From positions 124,001 to 188,000 of the forward strand of contig NZ_RBWS01000008.1 in assembly GCF_003627955.1 (NCBI RefSeq): a DNA stretch of 64,000 nucleotides. Direction: 5' to 3'. Positions 25,725-34,680 of the stretch are shown in pieces. Source of the stretch: Sphingobacterium puteale (lineage in GTDB: Bacteria; Bacteroidota; Bacteroidia; Sphingobacteriales; Sphingobacteriaceae). Both the position numbers and the translations under genes were made by a program. A model generated the notes under the pieces. It searched no databases and was not told the origin of the DNA. It was given only the letters and a program-made list of their open reading frames with translations. Numbering within the stretch: the first letter of the stretch is position 1; each line of letters opens with the position of its first letter.

Positions 25725-27698
25725 TTAACTTTTGTTTTCGGACTCATTTGATAATTCGATTTCTTTGTCCAGCTGTTCATAGATTGAATTTTTACTTTTA
25801 AATTCTGGAACGATAAGCTTCATCTGGTAGACAACCTCATTTTTATTTTGAGAGGCTAACCTTTCTTTTAATTCAGCCAATTTTAGACTGACAATATTAT
25901 AATTATTTTCACGGACTTTGGCGATCATTATTTTCTCGTGATGTGTCGGAAGGGTATTCTCGAGGTCATTTAGTAACTCTTCGTATAGTTTTTCTCCTGG
26001 CCTTAAGCCGGTGAATTTGATTTCTATATCTTCATTCGGTTTAAATCCGGAGAGACGGATCATCTTCTTGGCCAGCTCTACTATTTTTACGGATTTACCC
26101 ATGTCAAAGACAAAGATCTCTCCGCCTTGTCCCATTGCACCGGCTTCAAGAACAAGTCGACATGCCTCGGGAATAGTCATAAAATAGCGCGTAATTTCAG
26201 GGTGGGTTACTGTAACAGGGCCTCCTTTCTGGATCTGATCTCTAAACCTCGGAATGACGGAACCATTAGAACCAAGCACGTTTCCGAATCGTGTCGTAAT
26301 AAATTTAGTGTTCACTTTTCCATCTTGAAGGCTTTCCAGATGATTGTTTAACGATTGAACATATATTTCGGCAATTCGCTTTGTCGCACCCATAATATTT
26401 GTTGGATTGACCGCTTTGTCCGTTGAGACGAAGACAAATTTTTCGACCTGGAATTCCACGGCTAGGTCAGCTAGATTTTTAGTTCCCAGGACATTGGTCT
26501 GTACCGCTTCCAAGGGATGATTTTCCATCATGGGGACATGTTTGTATGCGGCCGCATGATAGACATAATGTGGTTTAAATGTTTCAAAGAGCAAGCGCAT
26601 TCTTTTTGTACTTCTGATATCAGCGATATAGGTATGATACACCTGATCCGGAAATTCGTCCTGCAGATCCAATTGTAAATTATGTAATGGTGATTCTGCC
26701 TGGTCACATAGAATAATCATTTGGGGCTCATATTTCCCCAATTGAGAAGCAATTTCACTTCCGATTGACCCTGCCGCACCAGTGACAAGTATTCTTTTAC
26801 CTTTTGTCTGGCTTAGAATATGATCGTCATTGATTTTGATTGGATCTCTTTCCAATAGATCTTCAATTTTTATTTTCTGGATCTGATTGGGATTAAGATC
26901 TCCATTCATGATTTTTTTAACGGGCGGTAGTGTTAAGATGCTTACATTCCGTTCCAGGGCAATATCTGTAATTTCATTCTTGCGTTCCGAAGGAATATTG
27001 TGTGATGCAATAATGACCTCCTCCACATTGAGGGTATTGATAAGATGATTAAACTTCTTGGAAGAGAAAATTTTGGTTCCATCAATCACTTTATTGATTT
27101 TTTGGTCGTTATCATCCAAGAAACCAATAATGGCATTTTTCGATCGAACGTCATGGTCCAAAGTTCTTTTTACCGCAATACCTAGATCGCCGGCACCGTA
27201 GATTAAAGTTTTCTTTCTACTGCCGTTGACCTTTTTAGTATATAAAAAGAAAATTTTGATAATGGTTCGATAGACCGTTAATATTAAAAATGAAAAAAGC
27301 GCAAAGAAGATAATTAATGCCGTCGGAATATTTCGCTCGATTTCGTTTGCCTGGATAATTAATTTGAGTACCAGAAGTATGAATACGCTAAATACTATGG
27401 TAGATAATATTCGTATGGAGTCAATGGCACTTGTGTAACGAATTATCCCCGTATACATTTTGAATAAGTAGAATGACAGGGAGCAAACGCTTATAAACAA
27501 AATATATCGTATGCTGAAATCTATATCAAGGAGAAAGTCGAAGTTAAAATCGTAATAAATAACATTTGCAAGGAGATAGGCTATAGAAACACTGAAAATG
27601 TCCAATAAAAAAATGATCCATCTGGGTACGATACTGATTTTACTTAGCATGGTATTAAGTCTGATTAATTTAGACAAATGTAGATAATTTTGTATCAT
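25725..27698 (-). CDS. Membrane nucleoside-diphosphate-sugar epimerase/dehydratase (WbpM/CapD/FlaA1 family)
   Basis: A 657-residue protein of the large inner-membrane class. Four N-terminal transmembrane segments (to about residue 130) are followed by a CoA-binding-like Rossmann domain (LIYGAGDLGIAVKRTL) and a C-terminal short-chain dehydrogenase (ILVTGAAGSIGSEIASQLG). In the catalytic segment FVSTDKAVNPTNIMGATKR the usual Tyr of YxxxK is Met, as in UDP-GlcNAc 4,6-dehydratases of this class. Role: sugar-nucleotide synthesis for surface polysaccharide. The second Met (residue 17) is also a plausible start. Confidence 0.9.
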   Translation of the reverse strand: MIQNYLHLSKLIRLNTMLSKISIVPRWIIFLLDIFSVSIAYLLANVIYYDFNFDFLLDIDFSIRYILFISVCSLSFYLFKMYTGIIRYTSAIDSIRILSTIVFSVFILLVLKLIIQANEIERNIPTALIIFFALFSFLILTVYRTIIKIFFLYTKKVNGSRKKTLIYGAGDLGIAVKRTLDHDVRSKNAIIGFLDDNDQKINKVIDGTKIFSSKKFNHLINTLNVEEVIIASHNIPSERKNEITDIALERNVSILTLPPVKKIMNGDLNPNQIQKIKIEDLLERDPIKINDDHILSQTKGKRILVTGAAGSIGSEIASQLGKYEPQMIILCDQAESPLHNLQLDLQDEFPDQVYHTYIADIRSTKRMRLLFETFKPHYVYHAAAYKHVPMMENHPLEAVQTNVLGTKNLADLAVEFQVEKFVFVSTDKAVNPTNIMGATKRIAEIYVQSLNNHLESLQDGKVNTKFITTRFGNVLGSNGSVIPRFRDQIQKGGPVTVTHPEITRYFMTIPEACRLVLEAGAMGQGGEIFVFDMGKSVKIVELAKKMIRLSGFKPNEDIEIKFTGLRPGEKLYEELLNDLENTLPTHHEKIMIAKVRENNYNIVSLKLAELKERLASQNKNEVVYQMKLIVPEFKSKNSIYEQLDKEIELSNESENKS

Positions 27699-27822
27699 TC
27701 CAATGGTCTTTATAAGTATTAATCTTTTATAATGTATAATGGTTCATGAGGGCGTATTGGTACACTAAACATCGCGATGTTACTTGTAAAATGGCGGAGT
27801 CGTTGCAGCAATTTTATCTTCG

Positions 27823-27854
27823 TTTGATTAGATTGATTATTTATCGTAATTTTA
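27823..27854 (+). promoter_or_regulatory. Probable promoter of the alanine dehydrogenase-like gene
   Basis: TTTG at 27823-27826, a 20-base spacer, and TAATTTTA at 27847-27854 (one mismatch to TAnnTTTG). It lies 21 bases upstream of the ATG. Confidence 0.35.
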
Positions 27855-27875
27855 AACTAAAGTCAATTTAACAAA

Positions 27876-29087
27876 ATGAATGAGTTAGGGAAGCTTGCGA
27901 GTCAGGCCATGATGTCTCCGAAAGAGATGCTTTTTGAGAAGAAGAAGAATGCAAAAAGTCTTTTTATTGGGATTCCAAAGGAGACCTCACTTCAGGAAAA
28001 GCGTATATGCCTGACGCCCTTGGCGGTGGCATTATTGGTCGAGAATGGTCATGAAGTATTAATTGAGACCGGAGCTGGCGCTGGAGCTAATTTTTTGGAT
28101 CACCATTATAGTGAACAAGGAGCTCGGATAGTGTCTTCGAGAGAAGAAATCTATCAGGCCGATTTGATTATTAAAGTTGGCAGCCCTACCGTGTCAGAAG
28201 TTAAATTGATGAAGGAAAGGCAAGTGCTGTTATCTTCGCAGCAACCTTCGCTAATGAATGTGGACGTATTAAAGGCGCTTATGCATAAAAAGATTACCGC
28301 AATCTCTTATGAATACCTTAGGGATGAGGGTGGTTGTTTGGCTGTGGTGCGGGCAATGAGTGAAATTGTTGGTGCAACAGCGACTTTAATAGCCGGAGAA
28401 TATCTAAGTAACGCATTTGGCGGAAAAGGGCTCATGCTAGGCGGTGTTACCGGAGTCGCATCTACGGAAGTTGTTATTATCGGTGCCGGGACGGTAGGGG
28501 AGCAAGCGGCACGGACTGCTTTGGCTCTAGGGGCTCAGGTAAAGGTCTTTGATAACTCGATTTACAAACTTCGGCGTTTGCAAAACAACCTTGGGAGCAG
28601 GGTGTTTACTTCCGTTATTCAGCCCATTATCCTGAATAAGGCCGTAATAAGTTCGGATGTTGTCATTGGTGCATTAAGAGCGGAGAATGGCCGCTCTGCT
28701 TGTGTGATTTCCGAAGAAACCGTCTCGAAGATGAAACCTAATTCGGTTGTCATTGATGTCAGCATTGACCAAGGGGGAAATTTTGAAACATCGGAAGTAA
28801 CTTCACACGATAAACCGGTTTTTCGAAAATTTGATGTCATTCACTATTGTGTTCCCAATATCGCGTCCCGGGTGGCGCGCACGGCAACCTATGCGATGAG
28901 CAATATCTTTACATCCATTTTGTTGGACTTTGCCGAATTGGGTGGGTTGAGAAATGCGATTTGGAAAAGTCCGGGAATAAGAAGTTCAATCTATTTATAC
29001 CAGGGTAACCTGACCAATGCCGATATGGCTTCCCGATTTAATATGACCGCAAAAGATTTGGATTTATTAGTCGTTTCGTCGCTATAG
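27876..29087 (+). CDS. Alanine dehydrogenase-like protein
   Basis: A 403-residue cytoplasmic enzyme resembling NAD-dependent alanine dehydrogenase, with about 25 extra N-terminal residues. Conserved parts are GIPKETSLQEKRICLTP, ETGAGAGANFLD, the NAD-binding VVIIGAGTVGEQAARTALALGA, and VIDVSIDQGGNFETS with HYCVPNIASRVARTATYA. The FTYLHLA segment of classical enzymes, which carries the substrate-site His, reads LLSSQQPS here, so true activity on alanine is uncertain. This divergent type may be a Bacteroidota subfamily. Confidence 0.8.
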   Translation: MNELGKLASQAMMSPKEMLFEKKKNAKSLFIGIPKETSLQEKRICLTPLAVALLVENGHEVLIETGAGAGANFLDHHYSEQGARIVSSREEIYQADLIIKVGSPTVSEVKLMKERQVLLSSQQPSLMNVDVLKALMHKKITAISYEYLRDEGGCLAVVRAMSEIVGATATLIAGEYLSNAFGGKGLMLGGVTGVASTEVVIIGAGTVGEQAARTALALGAQVKVFDNSIYKLRRLQNNLGSRVFTSVIQPIILNKAVISSDVVIGALRAENGRSACVISEETVSKMKPNSVVIDVSIDQGGNFETSEVTSHDKPVFRKFDVIHYCVPNIASRVARTATYAMSNIFTSILLDFAELGGLRNAIWKSPGIRSSIYLYQGNLTNADMASRFNMTAKDLDLLVVSSL

Positions 29088-29238
29088 CCTAACGTGGGTA
29101 GCTTCGGCTCTACTGATTAGAAGAAGAGAAGCTGTTCAAGCGGAGCAAAGAGTCCAATATCCATTGCCGGTGTCGGATTGTATGGTGCAAAAAAAAATAC
29201 CAGTAGGAAAGACTGAAACCTAACATTATATAATACAG

Positions 29239-30090
29239 ATGAGAAAAATTCTTATGATCTTATGTTCTTTGATTTCGCTTGCAAAGGCTCAGGAAGCGAT
29301 TAATCTTTATCAAGATTCTATTCCAAATGCAGCTGATAAGGCTCAAGCTCTTTTGGAAAAAAATATCCCTAAATTATTTACCTATACGCCAGATAAAAAT
29401 ACAGCTAAAAATATTGCTGTGCTTGTGATCCCGGGAGGAGGGTACTCGCATATTGCTATGGATCATGAAGGACATGCGGTCGCTAAGGAGCTTGTAAAGA
29501 ATGGCTATTCGGCATATGTATTGCAATATAGATTGCCTTCGCCAAATATTATGCGGGATAAGAGTATCGGGCCGCTTCAAGATGCGCAACGGGCGATGCA
29601 GTTGATTCGTAGTTCCAACCCGCAATTAAAAAAAGTTGGTGTAATTGGTTTTTCAGCGGGAGGACATCTTGCATCAACCCTCATGACCAAGTTTAAGAAA
29701 GCATATATTGCCAATCCGTCACATGTGTCACTGCGCCCTGATTTTGCGGGACTGATATATCCAGTGATTTCAATGGAAAACGATGTGACGCATAAAGGCT
29801 CAAGAATTAATCTCATTGGAGAAAATCCATCCGAAGAACTTGTCCGGTTATTTTCTTCGAATCTACAGGTTTCTCCCGAAGTATGTCCCGCTTTCTTTGT
29901 TCACGCCAAAGATGACACAGCTGTTCCTATCGAAAATAGTTATCGAATGATGGCTGGGCTGGATAGGGTAAATGTTCCAAATACGCTCTATGTCTTTGAT
30001 GAAGGTGGCCATGGCTTCGGGTTAATCAATAAAACTTCGGAAAAAAAATGGTTTGATGCATTTCTTTCATGGCTGTCGACCTTAAATTAA
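29239..30090 (+). CDS. Exported alpha/beta hydrolase (carbohydrate-esterase/acetylxylan-esterase-like)
   Basis: A 283-residue protein with a signal peptide (LISLAKAQ). The oxyanion-hole motif is VIPGGGYSHIA, the nucleophile elbow GFSAGGHLA, the acid is in FVHAKDDTAVP, and the catalytic His in DEGGHGFG. The fold and motifs match BD-FAE/Axe-type acyl esterases that deacetylate plant or microbial sugars. No polysaccharide locus adjoins it. Its end overlaps the end of the convergent ABC ATPase gene by 4 bases. Confidence 0.85.
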   Translation: MRKILMILCSLISLAKAQEAINLYQDSIPNAADKAQALLEKNIPKLFTYTPDKNTAKNIAVLVIPGGGYSHIAMDHEGHAVAKELVKNGYSAYVLQYRLPSPNIMRDKSIGPLQDAQRAMQLIRSSNPQLKKVGVIGFSAGGHLASTLMTKFKKAYIANPSHVSLRPDFAGLIYPVISMENDVTHKGSRINLIGENPSEELVRLFSSNLQVSPEVCPAFFVHAKDDTAVPIENSYRMMAGLDRVNVPNTLYVFDEGGHGFGLINKTSEKKWFDAFLSWLSTLN

Positions 30091-31130
30091 TCGAAAGCGA
30101 TCCAATTGGAAATTGTTAGATCAACGGCTTGATTTTTCTTGGGGATTAACTGCGAAGTAGTGATGCAGTGCAGGTCAACGGTATTATTGGAAATCAAAAT
30201 TTCATAATAAAAACCTCTGAATTTGCTGTCTTTGACAAAGAAAGACGATTCTTCTGTGGTAGAAATAGAAATCCATTCCTGATGAATTGCGATGGACTTT
30301 TCACTTTCAATACCCAAAGTTTGCGCCTGTTCAGGATTTAATATATTACTTTTTGCAAGCAGCAGTGCCGTATAGGGGTGTGATGGCTCACTATATAGTA
30401 CATGTGGGTTATTTTGATCCAATATTTTACCTGATTTCATGACAATAAGATTGTCCGCAAGTGCGAGCACCTCGGTGGGATCATGCGAAACTAAAATTAT
30501 CGTCAGTCCTGTATCTCTGACAATATCTTTTATGTCCTGTTGTAAGGTGTCCCGAAAAGATGCATCGACTTGATTAAACGGTTCATCCATCAACAGGACT
30601 TCAGGTTCATTGATCAATGCACGGCAGATGGCAACGCGCTGTTTTTCTCCGCCACTGATGTCAGCGACCCTTTTTTTTGCCAAATGATCTATGCGCAAGC
30701 GTTGTAAAATCTCGGCGGTTTTATCCTGTTTACGTTTGATATCTGTATTAGGTAGCTGTGAAGCGACATTATCCCATACATTTGCATAGGTGTTCAAATC
30801 GTCAAATCCTTGTGACACAAGTTTCATGGAATCATGTCCGGGTATTAGTTTGTCTTTGCGTGTAGGAACTTGCCAGCCTTTGTACCGCACGGTGCCGCTG
30901 GTTGGTTCCAACAAACCATAGATTAATCTTAAGAGCGTACTTTTTCCGCTTCCCGATTCACCGATAATAGCGGTTATCTTTCCTCCTTCAATATCAAAAG
31001 AAGCATTTTCGACGGCAAACTGCACATTGTTTTCATGGAAGGAAAAACTTAATTGTTCGGCGTGAACAGCTGCTAATCCGGGTACGTGAGTATCAGATGG
31101 AATATATTGACAAGACGATGAATGAGCCAT
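30087..31130 (-). CDS. ABC transporter ATP-binding protein (PotA/FbpC-like)
   Basis: A 347-residue ATPase with Walker A GESGSGKST, signature ISGGEKQRVA, Walker B VLLMDEPFNQVDA and switch His in LVSHDP. A C-terminal extension of about 100 residues after the ATPase core resembles a TOBE-type regulatory domain. No permease or binding-protein gene is adjacent, so its transport partner is unknown. It is 23 bases downstream of tsaE in the porX-tsaE operon. Confidence 0.85.
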   Translation of the reverse strand: MAHSSSCQYIPSDTHVPGLAAVHAEQLSFSFHENNVQFAVENASFDIEGGKITAIIGESGSGKSTLLRLIYGLLEPTSGTVRYKGWQVPTRKDKLIPGHDSMKLVSQGFDDLNTYANVWDNVASQLPNTDIKRKQDKTAEILQRLRIDHLAKKRVADISGGEKQRVAICRALINEPEVLLMDEPFNQVDASFRDTLQQDIKDIVRDTGLTIILVSHDPTEVLALADNLIVMKSGKILDQNNPHVLYSEPSHPYTALLLAKSNILNPEQAQTLGIESEKSIAIHQEWISISTTEESSFFVKDSKFRGFYYEILISNNTVDLHCITTSQLIPKKNQAVDLTISNWIAFD

Positions 31131-31153
31131 AATGGAGGGTGATAAATGCTAGG

Positions 31154-31564
31154 TTAACGGATAGATATTTTACGTGTATCGGGATCTACGATGCTGATCT
31201 GTATTTCCTTTGCTTCTTCAGGCAATAGATTGGGGATTTTTTCTGGCCATTCAATGAAGCAATACGCTCCCGAATAGAAATATTCCTCATAGCCAAAATC
31301 AAATGCCTCCTGTTCATCTTTAATCCGGTAAAAATCAAAATGATAGATTAGACCATTGTCAGAGTCATACTCATTGACAATGGAGAAGGTCGGACTTGAG
31401 GTACTATCCTTTACGCCCAACTGTTCACACAAATATTTTATAAAGGTTGTTTTCCCCGCCCCCATTGGGCCATACAACAAAAAAATTCGATCCTTTGGAA
31501 ACCTGTTCAAAAGAGTTTGGGCTGCAACAGAAAGGTCTGCCGTTGTGTTTACGATAATTTCCAT
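31154..31564 (-). CDS. tsaE: tRNA threonylcarbamoyladenosine biosynthesis ATPase TsaE
   Basis: A 136-residue P-loop ATPase that works with TsaB and TsaD in t6A37 synthesis. It has Walker A in LYGPMGAGKTTFIKYLCEQLG, TSSPTFSIVNEY, YHFDFYRI and a C-terminal CFIEWPEKI. The gene lies 12 bases downstream of porX, an arrangement that suggests one transcript. TsaC is encoded at 14567-15145. Confidence 0.93.
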   Translation of the reverse strand: MEIIVNTTADLSVAAQTLLNRFPKDRIFLLYGPMGAGKTTFIKYLCEQLGVKDSTSSPTFSIVNEYDSDNGLIYHFDFYRIKDEQEAFDFGYEEYFYSGAYCFIEWPEKIPNLLPEEAKEIQISIVDPDTRKISIR

Positions 31565-31576
31565 GTTGCAAAATTA

Positions 31577-33130
31577 CTATTTCGGCAAGTATGTCGCAAA
31601 GGGGATGATCATTTCTTCCAATGATATTCCTCCATGTTGGAATGTGCCGTTAAAGTAATTGACAAATTGGTTATAATTGTTCGGATAAACAAAGTAGGAA
31701 TCCTCTTTGGCAAATACATACGTTGAGCTAACATGGAGTTTGGGCAACTGCGCATCATGGGGATTCTTGATCGTAAATACATCTTTTTCAATGTAGTTTA
31801 GATTTTTACCTTGTTTATACCTCAGGTTGGTATTCGTGTTTCTATCTCCGACGATTTTACTTGGTTTTTTGACCCTGATCGTTCCATGGTCGGTGGTGAT
31901 AATAATACGTACTTTTTTCTGTGAAAGCCATTTTAAAGCTTCTAAAAGAGGTGAATGTTCAAACCAGGATAGTGTTAGCGAACGGTATGCTGCTTCATCA
32001 TTCGCCAGTTCACGGATCATCGAACTATCTGTTCGCGCATGGGATAACATGTCGACAAAGTTGTATACCAGGACATTGAGCTGATTGTGCATCATGTTGC
32101 CCAAGTTGTCCAAAACATCTTTGCCCTGTTCAAGCGTTAAAACTTTGGTGTAAGAATGCTTTATAGGTTTACGATATAGCCTTTTGATCTGATCATCCAG
32201 GAACCGGTCTTCATATAAATTTTTGCCCCCCTCATCCTCATCATTTTGCCATAACTTAGGAAAGCGTTTTTCCATTTCCAATGGTGTTAAGCCGCTGAAA
32301 ATTGCGTTTCTTGCATATTGAGTAGCTGTTGGCAGGATGCTGAAATAATTGATCTCTTCTTCCAGTCTAAAATAATCTGTAATCACCTCGTTGATGATTT
32401 TCCATTGGTCAAAACGCAAATTGTCTATTAGGACGAAGAAAGTCGAGATATTATCCTCAAGGACTGGAAATACTTTCTTTTTAAACAATTGATGGGATAA
32501 AATAGGACCATCCTCTGGACGGTTGATCCAATTGATGTAGTTGTTTTCGACAAATTTTGAAAACTGCATATTTGCCTCGGACTTCTGCATCGTCAATATT
32601 TCATGCATATTGTTGTCTTCAAGCTTTTCGAGTGATAATTCCCAGTAAACAAGTTTTTTATATACTTCTGACCATTGCATGAAATCTAAGTTGTCATTTA
32701 ATATCATGCCTAGATTGCGGAAATCCTGCTGGTAGGCCATGGAGGTTTTCTCGTTGACGATACGTTTATTTTCAGTAAGTTTTTTTATTGTCATCAAAAT
32801 CTGCTTAGGATTTACAGGCTTGATGAGATAATCATCTATTTTAGAGCCAATGGCATCCTCCATAACATGCTCTTCTTCATTCTTGGTGACGAGCACGATC
32901 GGAACGGTTGGATTAATGGATTTGATGATCGCAAGTGTTTCGAGTCCGGTCAGCCCCGGCATGTTTTCATCCAGAAAGATCAAATGAAAAAAACCATTTT
33001 TAAAGGCTTCAACCGCATCGTTTCCATTGTTGACGGTATCAACTTTATACCCCTTGCTTTCTAAAAATAAAATATGAGGTTTTAGAAAGTCAATTTCGTC
33101 ATCAGCCCAGAGAATATGTGTTTTTTGCAT
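31577..33130 (-). CDS. porX: PorX: response regulator with PglZ effector domain (type IX secretion regulator)
   Basis: A 517-residue two-domain protein. The receiver domain (1-125) has the acidic pocket Asp10-Asp11, phosphoacceptor Asp54 in FLDENMPG, and the Lys of LIKPVNP. The C-terminal PglZ domain of the alkaline-phosphatase superfamily (NISTFFVLIDNLRFDQWK; NVLVYNFVDMLSHARTDSS; IIITTDHGTIRVKKPSKI) carries metal-site Asp and His residues. In Porphyromonas PorX acts with PorY and SigP on the type IX secretion genes. Its length matches known PorX. Sensor PorY is not in the window. Confidence 0.93.
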   Translation of the reverse strand: MQKTHILWADDEIDFLKPHILFLESKGYKVDTVNNGNDAVEAFKNGFFHLIFLDENMPGLTGLETLAIIKSINPTVPIVLVTKNEEEHVMEDAIGSKIDDYLIKPVNPKQILMTIKKLTENKRIVNEKTSMAYQQDFRNLGMILNDNLDFMQWSEVYKKLVYWELSLEKLEDNNMHEILTMQKSEANMQFSKFVENNYINWINRPEDGPILSHQLFKKKVFPVLEDNISTFFVLIDNLRFDQWKIINEVITDYFRLEEEINYFSILPTATQYARNAIFSGLTPLEMEKRFPKLWQNDEDEGGKNLYEDRFLDDQIKRLYRKPIKHSYTKVLTLEQGKDVLDNLGNMMHNQLNVLVYNFVDMLSHARTDSSMIRELANDEAAYRSLTLSWFEHSPLLEALKWLSQKKVRIIITTDHGTIRVKKPSKIVGDRNTNTNLRYKQGKNLNYIEKDVFTIKNPHDAQLPKLHVSSTYVFAKEDSYFVYPNNYNQFVNYFNGTFQHGGISLEEMIIPFATYLPK

Positions 33131-33293
33131 CTTGTTATATATGTCTACTATAAGAGAGGTTGGTAGTGTTACTCAAATTTGAAGTGTAACAAAAGAAAAT
33201 ACCTCGTTTATTGAATGGATTTCAATATCATGCTAACATAAGCAAATATCGTGCTTTAGATTTATTTTTAACATTTCTTAACGATGAACTAAC

Positions 33294-33335
33294 TATCTTT
33301 GTTTTAAGTTTATATTAGTGATAACCATAAGTTTG
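33294..33335 (+). promoter_or_regulatory. Two candidate -7 elements upstream of the HD-domain gene
   Basis: TATCTTTG at 33294-33301 and TAAGTTTG at 33328-33335 both match TAnnTTTG exactly. They lie in the porX/HD divergent intergenic region; no clear -33 TTTG accompanies either. Confidence 0.35.
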
Positions 33336-33396
33336 TGTTTTAAAAACTAGGGTTTCAATTTAATATGTTGAAAAGTAGCATTAATTTATCGCCACA

Positions 33397-34647
33397 TTGA
33401 ACAAAAATAAAATCATCAATGATCCTGTGTATGGGTTTGTTGCCATTCCGACGGGATTGGTATTTGACCTTGTACAGCACCCCTATTTCCAGCGACTTCG
33501 TTATATTAAACAGGTGAGTATGACTCATTTGGTGTATCCTGGAGCATTGCATACACGGTTTCAGCATGCAATAGGTGCTATGCATCTCATGTCGATGGCA
33601 TTGGAAACCCTTCGGAGTAAGGGGATCGAAATTTCTGTGCTTGAAGAAGAGGCGGTCTTAGCGGCTATTTTATTGCATGATATCGGTCATGGTCCCTTTT
33701 CTCACTCTTTAGAACATAGTTTGATTGTGGGGGTTTCGCACGAGTTGCTTTCCTCCTTGCTAATGGATCGTATAAATCAAGATCTAGGTGGGAGATTAAG
33801 CTTGGCCATTGCTATTTTTAATAATCAATACGAGCGAAAATTCCTTCATCAGCTTGTTTCAAGTCAATTGGATGTAGATCGGATGGACTATTTAAATCGA
33901 GACAGCTTCTTCACGGGAGTGTCCGAAGGGGTCATTTCATTCGACCGGATTATAAAGATGTTGAATGTTGTGAATGATGAGATTGTCGTTGAATATAAAG
34001 GTCTTTATTCCGTAGAAAAATTCCTTATTGCGCGGAGGCTAATGTATTGGCAGGTCTATTTACACAAGACCGTTATCGGAGCAGAGCAATTATTGATTAA
34101 AATTTTACAAAGAGCGAAAGACCTGACCGCATCTGGTAGGGAACTTTTTTCCACGCCGGCATTTCATTGGTTTTTGAGTCAGCAGGTTGATCGCACAAAT
34201 TTTTTGGATGACCCGTTGCATTTAGACTGGTTTACCCGTTTAGATGATACGGATATTATGTCCGCAATAAAAACATGGGAACGGCATGAGGATGAGATTT
34301 TGAGTAAGATGTGCCAGCGAATTATGAAAAGGGACCTATATCGTTCAATAATGAGCAATAAGCCCTTTTCTACAGCATACCTTGAACTGGTAAAAAGCAA
34401 GGTGCAAGAGTTCTTGGGAGTAAGAAGGGAAGATATCCATTATTATGTATTTACGGAAGAAATACAAAATCGTGCATATAACCCCTCAAACGATCAAATC
34501 AAGATATTGTTGAAATCGGGCGAACTCATTGATATTACCGAAGCATCGGATCTTGGAAATTTAGAAGCATTGTCTAAAAATGTATCCAAATATGCGTTAT
34601 GTTATCCAAAAGAGGTGGGATATATTGCAATTCCTTCCGCCGGATAG
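33397..34647 (+). CDS. HD-domain phosphohydrolase
   Basis: A 416-residue metal-dependent hydrolase of the dGTPase/SAMHD1-like group. Metal motifs are HTRFQHAIGAMHL (His), LLHDIGHGPFSHSLEH (the HD pair) and SSQLDVDRMDYLNRDS (Asp). The start is a TTG at 33397: in-frame stop codons lie just upstream (33361, 33376, 33382), no ATG precedes the conserved NKNKIINDPVYGFV segment, and the family begins there. The substrate is unknown. It heads the lipid A gene run but is separated from lpxD by 33 bases. Confidence 0.88.
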   Translation: MNKNKIINDPVYGFVAIPTGLVFDLVQHPYFQRLRYIKQVSMTHLVYPGALHTRFQHAIGAMHLMSMALETLRSKGIEISVLEEEAVLAAILLHDIGHGPFSHSLEHSLIVGVSHELLSSLLMDRINQDLGGRLSLAIAIFNNQYERKFLHQLVSSQLDVDRMDYLNRDSFFTGVSEGVISFDRIIKMLNVVNDEIVVEYKGLYSVEKFLIARRLMYWQVYLHKTVIGAEQLLIKILQRAKDLTASGRELFSTPAFHWFLSQQVDRTNFLDDPLHLDWFTRLDDTDIMSAIKTWERHEDEILSKMCQRIMKRDLYRSIMSNKPFSTAYLELVKSKVQEFLGVRREDIHYYVFTEEIQNRAYNPSNDQIKILLKSGELIDITEASDLGNLEALSKNVSKYALCYPKEVGYIAIPSAG

Positions 34648-34668
34648 TTATTTTTTAATAAAAAAACA

Positions 34669-34676
34669 TAGATTTG
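34669..34676 (+). promoter_or_regulatory. -7 promoter element of lpxD
   Basis: TAGATTTG matches TAnnTTTG and ends 4 bases before the lpxD ATG, so the transcript would be leaderless or nearly so. Confidence 0.4.
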
Positions 34677-34680
34677 TACC

